DNA of 64,000 nucleotides. Origin: Symbiodinium natans. Taxonomy: Eukaryota > Sar > Dinophyceae > Suessiales > Symbiodiniaceae. Below, in pieces: positions 46,501 through 53,141 of the stretch. The DNA lies in contig CAJNDS010002311.1 in the NCBI GenBank assembly GCA_905221605.1, forward strand, positions 91,501-155,500, given 5' to 3'. A model generated the notes under the pieces. That model made no database searches. It worked only from the letters and a program-made list of their open reading frames with translations, and was not told the origin of the DNA. The position numbers and the translations under genes are program-made. Within the stretch, counting starts at the first letter, position 1. Each line of letters opens with the position of its first letter.

Positions 46501-47630
46501 CCCTCCCACCTGACCCCCTCGACCCACCTTACTCTAAGTGTCCATGTAACCCTAAACCCTGAACCCTGAACCCTGAACCCTAAACCCTAAACCCTTACCC
46601 CTAAACCCTAACTATGACTTCCTGTATAAGCACTTTGGGGGGGGGGGGGGGGCTGGGGCCAAGCATATACTAACAAGGTACATGGACGCTTAGGGTTGCA
46701 ACACCCCAAATGTGGCCGCGCTGTATGGGGCTTCTCAAGGTGCCTTTGCTTTTTCAGCTCGCTCGTTGGTACAAGGAAACCTGGGGCCAAGACCACGTCC
46801 TGCTTGTGGCGCTGGATATCCTGCCGACGCAGTGCGGGTTTAGGGTTTAGGGTTTAGGGTTTAGCGTTTAGGGTTTAAGGGTTAAGGGTTAAGGGTTTAG
46901 GGTTTAGGGTTTAGGGTTTAGGGTGGAAATCAAACGCCTTAAGGCCGACTTAATCCTCTGTTCGGTCCCTTGCAACTCCACTTAAAACCCAGGGCCTCTA
47001 GACTTGTAAGTGTTCTGGTTTACCTCTCAGACATCCACAAAAAAAGCCTTCGTAGCAATGTGAGACCAGCTCTAGACAAACACTAAAGGCATCCCAGCCT
47101 TTTCGTGCAGGGGATCTCTTCATGTCTTGATGGCTTGCTGTCCACCACCACTGAATCGGTTTAGGGTTTAGGGTTGAGGTTTTGGGGTTGAGGGTTTAGG
47201 GTGAGCACGCGGCATGCTTCGGCTACAACCAGCACTCGAAAACAACCCTAAACCTCATTGGGTTAAGGGTTTGGGGTTGACTTTGGGTTTAGCGTTTCGG
47301 CGTTTTGGGTTCAGGGTTAGGTCTGGGTTCCGTCTCTTGCCGGGCCCCTAACCCTAAACCCTAAACCCTAAACCCTGAACCCTGAACTCCAAACCCTAAA
47401 CCCTAAGCAACCGTTCCTCTAGGCGAGTGCATATGAGCACTATAGGGTATGGGGTAGTAGATTTTAAGGATTGAGAGGGCTCAGGCTCACGAGACACACC
47501 CCGATGGGCACCCTAGTTACGAAGAGACTCAAACTCCCGACTCCCAACCCAGAAACTCGTAGCCCCTAACCCCTAAACCCTAAACTCCAGGTAGGAAGCC
47601 ACGCTGCATGACGGGCAAGATCTTTTTAAT
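33656..47630 (-). CDS. Gene region E: exons of one or more unidentified proteins
   Basis: More than twenty exons follow the HXXEE gene on the same strand, with no internal stop-ended exon clearly recognised before 33656. They could be one very long gene or several. Many encode short charged helices. No domain is identified; the exons with the best splice evidence are listed. Confidence 0.4.
34171..34254 (-). CDS. Gene E exon 'TSLKAIRKPGDLGPPWDL'
   Basis: ACGAG|G acceptor, 28 codons beginning VGPDATSSTSLKAIRKPGDL, GC donor. Confidence 0.5.
34416..34514. repeat. Poly-A low-complexity tract
   Basis: Nearly pure A for 100 bases. Followed by degenerate CCCTAA units. Confidence 0.95.
34781..34864. 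repeat. Poly-C / GGGGTG-type tract
   Basis: C-homopolymers separated by GCACCAC. On the sense strand it is G-rich. Confidence 0.9.
35165..35218 (-). CDS. Gene E exon 'ESQFLPSFQRLVDLLGSR'
   Basis: GACCAG|G acceptor and TCCCG|GTGTCG donor, 54 bp. Amphipathic helix. Confidence 0.58.
35604..35658 (-). CDS. Gene E exon with basic NLS-like motif
   Basis: Acceptor with a long CCCTCCCC tract ending AACCAG|G, donor GGAG|GTAAAA. Reads VAGSGTGSQKKKRKILDG; KKKRK is a classical nuclear-import type cluster. It joins in phase 0 to the preceding exon across a 146-bp conventional intron. Confidence 0.75.
35659..35804 (-). other. Conventional GT-AG intron without telomeric repeats (146 bp)
   Basis: Starts GTAAGC, ends with a polypyrimidine tract and CAG. 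It contains no TTTAGGG unit, in contrast to the other introns seen, so the splicing machinery also handles ordinary short introns here. Confidence 0.7.
35805..35876 (-). CDS. Gene E exon 'LTACDPAPERSLQQQMLKIK'
   Basis: Ends at the strong donor AAAG|GTAAGC. About 24 codons; the acceptor (probably CCAAG|C) is uncertain. Glutamine-rich helix. Confidence 0.62.
35957..36003 (-). CDS. Gene E exon 'ALSYKLKAAPQRMGT'
   Basis: ACATTACAG|G acceptor, CGAT|GTAAGG donor, 47 bp. Confidence 0.6.
36310..36405. other. Exon-like GC-rich segment, strand ambiguous
   Basis: Flanked by CCCTAAA and TTTAGGG like the exons. The reverse strand reads 'RGMAMNPRPMPCGGIAPD', the + strand 'GMGRGFMAMPRAEVTDG' after a CCGCCGCAG acceptor. 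Both are open, so no call is made. Confidence 0.3.
36657..36697 (-). CDS. Gene E exon 'RSVYDAVSVIYAE'
   Basis: TGGAG|G acceptor and CAGAG|GTTGAC donor. The frame is open much further on both sides ('SIRAFGGRSVYDAV…DIFWVMHWVLEV'), so the true exon could be longer. Confidence 0.5.
37151..37234 (-). CDS. Gene E exon 'HNEPKRPMAIASTLTKAPSQ'
   Basis: TTTCTCTAG|G acceptor; about 28 open codons; several GC donors possible. Confidence 0.45.
37513..37601. mobile_element. TIR element family D, copy D1
   Basis: Near-perfect terminal inverted repeats of about 20 bp (GGTCCGAAGTATGGGCCCT and its complement) around a roughly 50-bp AT-rich core. Compact MITE-like element with no coding capacity. Confidence 0.75.
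37640..37765. other. Open exon-like segment, strand ambiguous
   Basis: Reverse frame 'ASTSRASETPKTIETTKLHL' and + frame 'VVSIVFGVSDALDVDASNPQ' are both uninterrupted. Context favours reverse. Confidence 0.33.
38064..38114 (-). CDS. Gene E exon 'RRKDPHTGQTIPAPQG'
   Basis: CAACCCAG|C acceptor, GGCAG|GTCTCC donor, 51 bp. Basic, probably surface loop. Confidence 0.48.
38205..38440 (-). CDS. Gene E candidate long exon (open about 80 codons)
   Basis: Uninterrupted reverse frame with 'HTLLHPYNRRDPQQKVARDP' and 'KDPIEAELQGPVPKRLNPQP'. Charged and proline-rich. Splice sites not fixed; part may be intron. Confidence 0.35.
39057..39107 (-). CDS. Gene E exon 'VVDKRAQQPLQLALTLK'
   Basis: CTCCCTGCAG|G acceptor and CTCAAG|GC donor, 17 codons. 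Confidence 0.52.
39685..39765 (-). CDS. Gene E exon, coiled coil
   Basis: AAAGGTAG|G acceptor, GC donor, 27 codons: GIERQISQQHIESQLDRVRH then ERELWKE. Clear heptad. TTTAGGG arrays (more than 110 bp each) lie on both sides. Confidence 0.68.
40093..40194. mobile_element. TIR element family A, copy A5
   Basis: Starts TTGGGATGTTCCCCCTTAT, inner CAGTCCTTCATAGGGATT, inverted copy at the right end (…GGACTCTTAGTATACGGGGGGTACATCC). About 100 bp. Confidence 0.75.
40804..40837 (-). CDS. Gene E exon 'ADHSVLRLLHLG'
   Basis: TGGTAG|G acceptor, GC donor. Flank polarity is inverted relative to most exons (TTTAGGG left, CCCTAAA right). Confidence 0.42.
41103..41159 (-). CDS. Gene E exon 'SNFGALKAMLLSDFLHCE'
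   Basis: CCCCGTTTCAG|G acceptor, 57 bp, GA donor inferred. Confidence 0.48.
41478..41587 (-). CDS. Gene E exon, 110 bp, aromatic-rich start
   Basis: GTTCCCTTCCAG|A acceptor and a CGG|GTGAGG donor. 36 codons: WYFKWTQWGTIHQQSSSRQA then VEAKRQPAVFNSELFR. One of the better exon calls in this region. Confidence 0.68.
41631..41805. mobile_element. TIR element family K, copy K3, interrupted by a telomeric array
   Basis: Left end AGTTCTCTAAAATTAGGGTCCC, right part CCCCAAAAGGGACCCTAG. Between them a (CCCTAAA)n array (41716-41779) sits between two copies of CCCCAAAAGGG (41703-41713 and 41780-41790). Confidence 0.65.
42085..42157 (-). CDS. Gene E exon 'GIWTQEVDPSYSLLTRLERK'
   Basis: Open reverse frame after CTAAG|T, about 24 codons; donor unresolved. 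Confidence 0.45.
42503..42581 (-). CDS. Gene E exon 'KYRSILDLVGKKERHGDSSL'
   Basis: TGCTCAG|G acceptor, about 26 codons, GC donor. A + strand ORF overlaps, but the reverse reading is the more protein-like. Confidence 0.48.
42953..43020. repeat. Perfect 34-bp tandem duplication
   Basis: Two identical 34-mers (AATTATAAGAAAGATTCTTG… ) lie head to tail; each has the palindrome AAGAATCTTT-like core (AAAGATTCTT). Confidence 0.95.
43088..43151 (-). CDS. Gene E exon, helix 'NLVSRVDKTWRQLSSQRR'
   Basis: TTGCCAG|G acceptor, GCC|GTGCTC donor, 64 bp, begins DCAQ. Amphipathic coiled-coil type. Confidence 0.62.
43374..43416 (-). CDS. Gene E exon, acidic 'EELDVDVDLLNWED'
   Basis: ATCGAAG|G acceptor, GACG|GTTGCT donor, 43 bp. 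Confidence 0.62.
43616..43652 (-). CDS. Gene E exon 'LVGTWYARVTFE'
   Basis: TGTTAG|G acceptor, GAG|GTAGAC donor, 37 bp; beta-strand-like. Confidence 0.58.
44040..44191. repeat. CCTATAAAC 9-mer tandem array
   Basis: About 16 almost identical units, a variant of the CCCTAAA repeat with an inserted AT step. One unit has ACTATAAAC. Confidence 0.95.
44233..44277 (-). CDS. Gene E exon 'VVGVFPGARMNDGTE'
   Basis: GAGCTCCAG|G acceptor, GAG|GTACTC donor, 15 codons in phase 0. Confidence 0.62.
44653..44697 (-). CDS. Gene E exon 'DNVTKLTRGTVKLCQ'
   Basis: CTGCTCAG|G acceptor, CAG|GC donor, 15 codons in phase 0. Confidence 0.6.
44822..44986 (-). CDS. Gene E long exon (165 bp)
   Basis: Open reverse frame of more than 60 codons without a methionine start, e.g. 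'SPDRKQSDCEKWHHDVGDHV' and 'YFAPKPQTLEGVLEIQGTQS'. Acceptor CTTAAG|T, donor ACTG|GTACCC. Confidence 0.52.
45081..45170 (-). CDS. Gene E exon 'RYFASTRVSLYLRPSGLAIK'
   Basis: Open reverse frame of 30 codons between TTTAGGG-type flanks; exact splice sites not fixed. Confidence 0.48.
45353..45876. repeat. Approximately 21-bp minisatellite with an inverted block
   Basis: About 25 units of TGACCTTGCCCAGTAAAAAAA with length variation in the A run. At 45721-45783 about three units are in the opposite orientation, creating a long palindrome against the neighbouring units. Long open frames here (FYWARS / LLGKV repeats) are artefacts of a repeat whose length is a multiple of three. Confidence 0.97.
46163..46222 (-). 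CDS. Gene E exon, coiled coil 'DAIYEELDQKVYEKNFASLE'
   Basis: CTCCCCAG|G acceptor, GAG|GC donor, 20 codons in phase 0. CCCTAAA left, TTTAGGG right. Confidence 0.7.
46344..46398 (-). CDS. Gene E exon 'GKLQEAPKTPRGPKLLELC'
   Basis: Strong acceptor GTTTTTTCAG|T. The exon contains an internal 17-bp duplication (CTCCAAGAGGCCCC…), giving LQEAPKT/PRGPK. Confidence 0.5.
46781..46820 (-). CDS. Gene E exon 'DIQRHKQDVVLAP'
   Basis: GTCGGCAG|G acceptor and CCCAG|GTTTCC donor, 40 bp. CCCTAAA left, TTTAGGG right. Confidence 0.6.
47024..47150 (-). CDS. Gene E exon, 127 bp 'WWWTASHQDMKR…'
   Basis: GATTCAG|T acceptor; 42 codons including 'GWDAFSVCLELVSHCYEGFF' ; donor AGAG|GTAAAC. One of the longer and more convincing exons. 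Confidence 0.62.
47586..47630 (-). CDS. Gene E exon 'IKKILPVMQRGFLPG', donor in telomeric unit
   Basis: CCCGCTGCAG|A acceptor, 15 codons. The intron begins GTTTAGGG, i.e. the donor is the telomere-type repeat itself. It is the first exon seen after the gene F stop; a start codon was not located. Confidence 0.55.
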
Positions 47631-47805
47631 CTGCAGCGGGAAAACCCAACGGCGGTGAGAGACCGCCGGGGCGTCTCAGACTCCAACACCCTAACCTACT
47701 TATGTCCCTGAGCTCTTGACCCTTTCATAGAGGGTTACGGGCCCTTGCGAGTGGGTACTTGGGTCACAGAAAGCCTATGTACAACTATGCAGATGGACCA
47801 GAGTC

Positions 47806-47949
47806 CTAGTCATCCTTCTGCTTTCCCTTAGGCTCAGACGCAGCAGGTCGCTCCAGCAAGAAGGACAGCAACGCCGGCAGCGCCACCGCAACCAGGAGCT
47901 GGAAAAGTGCGAAGACAGGGTCGCTCACGCCGAGCTTCAAGGGCAGGAC
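47806..47949 (-). CDS. Gene F exon 9 (terminal), TM helix and KxKxx tail, TAG
   Basis: GGCTCTCAG|G acceptor, 47 codons and TAG. Hydrophobic 'FALFQLLVAVALPALLSFLL' is followed by a charged tail ending KQKDD. Phase agrees with exon 8 if that exon ends at the GC donor at 48465. Confidence 0.78.
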   Translation of the reverse strand, partial: VLPLKLGVSDPVFALFQLLVAVALPALLSFLLERPAASEPKGKQKDD

Positions 47950-50900
47950 CTGAGAGCCAGCACCGCGAACCCTAGGCCTACACCCCAAACAATCCATGTT
48001 CAACCCGGAAGCCTAAAGAAGGTTCAGAGCTTGGGGTCTGGGTTTAAGGTTTAGGGTACACTGCAGATCGTACACCCTTTTGGATACGGTTAGCATTCCT
48101 ACCCACAAGTACCTAAACAAACCCTAAACCCGAAACCCTAAACAACAAATCCCAAACCCTTTCTTGCTGTGATTTTCTGGCCACCACCGGGTCCCGGCAC
48201 GCACGATCCTAGATTCTTGAGGCCTCAACTTCTGAATCCCATTTAGGGTTTGGGGTTAGACTTAGAGGGCCTAGTAGAAGCCTATTTAGGGTTTAATAGA
48301 ATCCTATGTAGGGTTTAGGGTTCAGGGCTTAGGGTCGAATAGAACCCTATTTATGGTGTAGGGTCTAGGGCTTAGGGTCTAACAGAACCCCTATCGAGGC
48401 TTTAGGGCTCTTTTGGTTTAAGATCCAGGGTTCCAAAAGTTGCACCCGCCGACTGAGAGTCAGGCGATGCCACCCAGGTGTCCAACCGGCCCACCCAGCA
48501 CGAAGAGAAGCACCAGCAAGGGAAACGAGAAGCCGCGGGTCCAGAAATACCTATGTTGCACACAATGCTACATATACTCAAGCTCATGTCTATACGCAGC
48601 ATTATACATATCTGTTGTCAGATTGGTAGTACATGCGTGATAACCATTGTGTTACCCTAAACCCTAAACCCTAAACCCTAAACCCTAAACCCTGAACCCT
48701 AAACCCTAAACCCTAAACCCTAAACCCTAAACCCTGTTGAACCCTGAACCCTAAACCCTGAACCCTATGGGGTTTAGGCTTTATAGGGACCGCTGCATGC
48801 CTAGGTGCTCGGAAAAGAAGCAAGCGCCCAGGGCGAACTGTATCCTTGCGTTGGCAGCTACCATCTACTCCAGGGATTTTTTTGTGTGTCCCTAAACCCT
48901 AAACCCTAAACCCTAAACCCTGGGTTTAGGGCTAAGGGGTACAGGGGGTTTGGGGGTTTCGGGTATTGCTTGTTGAGGGTGGGGGTGCAGGTAGGATGCC
49001 GGGTCCTTCATCAAGGCGGGGGTGGGTGAGGGGGGGGGTTGGGGGGGGGGGGGGGGGGGGGGAGGGGGGGTACTTTGAGAACACGGAGTTTGGGAACATC
49101 AAAATACTTAACCCCCTTTCGACCCATGCCCCACCTAAACCCTAAACCCTAAACCCTACACCCTACACCCTAAACCCCTAAACCCTAAACCCTACACCCT
49201 CCCCCCAACACCCTAAACCCTAAACCCTAAACCCTACACCCAACACCCTACACCCTAAACCCTAGACGCTCCCTCTGCCCCCAAGGACCCTAAGAAGCCC
49301 AGCGTCACGCTCTGCCCAGCTCCTGGATTGTAGGTTCGCGTCGCGGCGACGAAGCCTGGGCTTAGGGCCGCTAGGGTTTAGGGTTTAGGGTTTAGGGTTT
49401 AAGGTTTAGGGTTTAGGGTTTAGGGTTCAGGGTTCAGGGTTTAGGATTACGGTTCAGGGTTAGGGTTCTTAGGGTTCTGAGGGTTTAGGGTTTAGGATTA
49501 GGGTCCTGAGGGTTCTTGGGGTTCTTAGGGTTCTTGGGGTTTCGGGTTTAGGGTTTTGGGTTTTGGGGTTGAGGAATTGAGGTCTAAATTCCAAGACCTT
49601 TCCCAGAAATTCCACCGGTAGGGAGTTTGGGATTCACACCCTAGACCCTAAACCTCAAACCCTATATAAACCCAGAAACCCTATAAGCCCTATCTAAACC
49701 CATAAACCCTATAAGCCCCTAAACCCCTAAACCGATAAACCCATAAACTCTTCTTTTCTTTCATTCATTCCACAACCGCAACCTCAGCCGCAACATCATA
49801 CTGGTACACTAAGAGCTTGCGGCCGCTGCGTCTTAAACCCTTTTGGGGATTAGGGTTGAGGCTTTAGGGGCGCAAAGGGTTTGGGGTTTGGGGTTTAGGG
49901 TTTAGGGCTTGCGCCCCAAACCCTAAACCCTAAACCCTAAACCCCAAACCCTAAACCCTAAACCCCAAACCCCAAACCCGCAACCCAGACACTGAGGTGA
50001 ACCACGGCATTCGCCGTGGCCAGCGCCCAGTGGAAGGCCACAGGCAGTGAACCTTAGCCAGACATCGCCAGGCTCCAATGCAACAGGGTTTAGGGTTTAG
50101 GGTTTAGGGTTTAGGGTTTAGGGTTTAGGGGGTTGAGGGTTGAGGGTTTAGGGTTTAGGGCTTTTAACGTTTGGGGGTAGGGTTGAAGGTTGGGGGTTTA
50201 GGGATTAGGGTTCAGGGTTTTAGGTCTACTAGGGCTAACGGCTCAGTGTTTTAGAGTTTAGGGAGCACCCGTTTAAGGGCTGTTGCCTCGACTCGGGAGT
50301 TAATTAGGGATGAAGAGTAGACAAGCTCAACAACAAGCCGCACATAAACAGACCATAGAAACACGGATTGCTGGACTCGGCTTTTGGGTCTGTTTTGACA
50401 TGGTGCCGAAGGAATCATATAAGCTCTCAGGCTTAGCCTTTCGATTCGTGCATTGTACACCAGTTTATAAGACACGGCATTGCATCAGTGCCCCAAACCC
50501 TAAACCCTAAGCCATCAACCCTAACCCCTAAACCAAGCGAGCTGCGGCCGAAGATTTCGGCAGAAAGGCAGGCAGTGATCTGCACGGGCTGGATTTGTTA
50601 AATGGGGGGTTGAAGTTGGGATGTTCCCCCCTGTACTAACAGTCCCTCATCGGGATTAGAATAGAGTGTTTACGGTTTAGGGTCTGGGGTTTAGGGGGGA
50701 CTACAATCCGTATCAAGGACTGTTAGTATAAGAGGAACATGACAAGGGATTGGGATTCAGGGACGCAATATGTAGTTTCCCACAAAGACGGACCATTCGG
50801 TTCGACGACGTGCATCAGCTAAAGCATATCCAGACACCAGGACGGGCTACTAGACCCTATAAACCCTCAAAAAGGCCCTTGATGGGGTTGATTATGGGGA

Positions 50901-52222
50901 TTATAGCTAGCCCATCCTGACTGGAAAAAAGAACCTAAAACCGCAAAACACTAAAGCCTAAAACCCTGAAACCCAACAAACCTGATGTGTTTCGGGATCG
51001 AGGGTTTCGGAAACCCTAAACACCCTAAACCCTTAGCTTAGGGCGCCACGAAAAAAGCCAGACAAAACCCAGAAGAGGTCGTACGCCCCCGAGCCAACGC
51101 CCAGATTTAGGGAGTAGGATTCTGGGGTTGAGGGGTTTGGAGGGTTTCGGGCTTTGGGGCTTTGGGGTTTGAAGGGCTTAGGCTAAGGATTGCAAGGTTG
51201 AAATTGCTGTAAAAACCCTAAACCCTAAACCCGAGCCCTAAACCCTAAACCCCAAACCCTAAACCCTAAGCCGCACAGCGCCTCGCCGACCCACACGGTC
51301 AGGACGTTCACCAGAGTCACCTGCCGAACCGTGATCGCCAATCCGCTCTTGGCTGCCATCACCTTGGGAAGTCTCAGCACACACCCGATGAGCCCTAGTA
51401 GCCCTAGACCCTAAACCCTAAACCCTAAACTCTAATTAAACCCTAAACCCTAAACCCAAACTCCCCCAAATCCTAAACCCTAAGCCGAAGGGTTTAGGTG
51501 TTAGGGCTTGTAGGCCAGGGCGGGGCGGTGCTGCTTGCAGCAATCCGTGCGCGAACGCCCCGGCTCGGGGTCTAAGATTTTGGGCTTGCGGAGGTTTTTT
51601 GGGTTAGGGTTTCGGGTTTGGGCAAATGGAGCCTACCCTAGGGTCCATGCACCTAAATAGGGAATACTTGGGCCTTAAAGTACTTCCTACATAAGGACCT
51701 TGGGGCCCAAGTATATAATAATAAGGTACATGGACCCTTAGGACTAGATGTCGGGCTTGGGTTTGGAGGTATCTTCAGGGCTTAGGGTTTATACACTAGA
51801 GCCCAGATGCCGAGTTCATCCAGGAGATGAAAGAGTACCGGTTTCCGTAGAGGTCCCAGCCGTGTTCTTCAAGCTGGTGGATCGTATAGACCTAGCTCAT
51901 GCTGGGATAGTATAATAAAAATCTAAATGTCTATCCCTTATTGGGTTTAGGGTTTAGGGTTTAGGGTCTAGGATAGTATTAAAAATCTAAACGTCTATTC
52001 CTGATTGGGTTTAAGTACCCTTAGAAAATGTAAAATGTTACCCAACTATGACAAAGGGACGAGCAGCAGGCCCCTTGTAAGATATCTCAGACATGGCGAG
52101 GCCTGCTGGAAGCTCCCATGCTGCGGAAGGGGCAGCGCGCAAAAGAGCAGAGCCAGCAAGGGGCCCAGCAGCATCCAGTAAGCATCGAACCAGGCTGCAC
52201 GCGCCAAATCCTGCGCCGTCAT
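47806..52222 (-). CDS. Gene F: HXXEE-domain multi-pass membrane protein, ER-retrieval tail
   Basis: Nine exons give a protein of about 255 residues with ATG and TAG inside the window. Order: a first helix (WMLLGPLLALLFCALPL); HQLEEHGWDLYGNRY, matching the HXXEE motif; two hydrophobic segments; 'ANAVVHL' joined to 'SFVAATRTYNPG', the second conserved signature (NxxxH…YxPG) of the HXXEE family; further hydrophobic segments; C-terminus KGKQKDD, a KxKxx dilysine signal for return to the endoplasmic reticulum. The biochemical role of HXXEE proteins is not known to me. Splice phases agree across most junctions although the introns are telomere-type repeats. Family name from motif recall, not from a search. 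Confidence 0.75.
48466..48550 (-). CDS. Gene F exon 8, TM helix
   Basis: GCAACATAG|G acceptor. 'YFWTRGFSFPLLVLLFVLGG' is a transmembrane helix. It may instead end at a GT donor after 48474; the GC donor at 48465 keeps frame with exon 9. In phase with exon 7. Confidence 0.75.
48791..48864 (-). CDS. Gene F exon 7
   Basis: GGAGTAG|A acceptor, CAGCG|GTCCCT donor, 74 bp: VAANARIQFALGACFFSEHL then GMQR. Semi-hydrophobic. Confidence 0.68.
49279..49355 (-). CDS. Gene F exon 6, YNPG motif
   Basis: AGCCCAG|G acceptor. 'FVAATRTYNPGAGQSVTLGF' carries the YxPG signature. A GC donor (GGG|GCAGAG) is needed for phase with exon 7; a GT donor exists at 49288 but breaks the frame. Confidence 0.72.
49993..50052 (-). 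CDS. Gene F exon 5, NAVVHL motif
   Basis: GGCTAAG|G acceptor, CTCA|GTGTCT donor, 60 bp: 'SLPVAFHWALATANAVVHL'. The HXXEE-family N…H signature; in phase with exons 4 and 6. Confidence 0.75.
50616..50743. mobile_element. TIR element family A, copy A6, with internal telomeric units
   Basis: TTGGGATGTTCCCCCCTGTA at left, complement GGACTGTTAGTATAAGAGGAACAT at right; a GTTTAGGGTCTGGGGTTTAG stretch lies in the middle. Confidence 0.7.
51272..51362 (-). CDS. Gene F exon 4, TM segment
   Basis: ACTTCCCAAG|G acceptor, 91 bp, GC donor directly before CTTAGGG. Contains 'LAITVRQVTLVNVLTVWVGE'. Confidence 0.7.
51535..51571 (-). CDS. Gene F exon 3 (short)
   Basis: AATCTTAG|A acceptor, GC donor, 37 bp: PRAGAFAHGLLQ. 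Chosen because it is the only segment between exons 2 and 4 that fits both phases. Confidence 0.52.
51641..51737. mobile_element. TIR element family F
   Basis: GGGTCCATGCACCT at left versus AAGGTACATGGACCC at right, with inner TACTTGGGCC / GGGCCCAAGTA. 97 bp, between exons 2 and 3 of gene F. Confidence 0.7.
51803..51891 (-). CDS. Gene F exon 2, HXXEE motif
   Basis: TGAGCTAG|G acceptor, 89 bp, GC donor. Reads VYTIHQLEEHGWDLYGNRYS then FISWMNSAS. HQLEE is the family-defining His-x-x-Glu-Glu. Confidence 0.78.
52103..52222 (-). CDS. Gene F exon 1, ATG and first TM helix
   Basis: GCCGCCATGA context; 40 codons MTAQDLARAAWFDAYWMLLG followed by a hydrophobic run and QHGSFQQ; GC donor CAG|GCCTCG in phase 0 with exon 2. 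The frame stays open to 52046, so a later donor is possible. Confidence 0.7.
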
Positions 52223-53100
52223 GGCGGCGCGGCTTTGGGATGAGTGAGGATGTGGTTGCAAGTGCCTTGAACAGGGTTTGCGGGGTATGTGTGATGCAGA
52301 GGGGATCTGCCCTATACTTGAGCCCATGGCTGCTCAAACATGGTCCCTGAACCCTAAACCCTAAACCCTTAACCCTCAACCCAAAAACCCTTAACCCTCA
52401 ACCCTAAACCTAAACCTTCAACCCCCAACCCCAACCCTAAAGCTGGGCCGCTGAAGAGCTGATGTGAGAAGTGATGAATGCTTCATCTATGTACTGTATG
52501 GGAGGGGGGGTTCCGAAAATGGCGTACTATTGGATGTTCAGCATGTCACAGTGTATTCAAAGTGCTCCTATTTTTGAAAAAAAAACACGCATATCACCGG
52601 TTTACTGTACCTTAGTGTAAGTTCTCCAACAATCACTCAGTAGTTGGGGCTTGGAGAGAGGAAGTACGGGGTCAAACTCGGCCTCTGCGCCAAGTCCAAA
52701 GCCCACGTCGGCATGAACAAGCTCAAGATTGACATGCTCCCTAAGCCCAGAAACCAGATTCCGATAAGGGCACCCTTACTGCGGTTGGCTGTCCTATAAG
52801 GAAACCTATACCCCAAACGAAGAGGCAAAAGGGCTCCTCTGGGCTACCAAGCCTAACAAAGATCGACAACGTCGCGCTATTTTTGAGTCAGCCGCGCCTG
52901 ATCCCTAAACTAACCCTAAACCCTGAACCTTAAACCTCAAACCCGAAACCCTGATCCCTAAACCATGTACCCTGAACTCTAAGCCTTACACCCTAACTCT
53001 AAACTCTTAACCCTGAACCCGAACCCTAAACCCTAAACCCTAAACCCTAAACCCTAAACCCTAAACCCCAAAACCCACAGACCGGGTGGTCGGATGCCAC

Positions 53101-53141
53101 CTCCGCTCGGAGACGCTCGAGCTTCCGCAGGTCGTCGCTGC
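53101..53141 (-). CDS. Gene G exon 'SDDLRKLERLRAE'
   Basis: TGTGAAG|G acceptor, GCGGAG|GTGGCA donor, 41 bp. Heptad-patterned. Confidence 0.65.
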
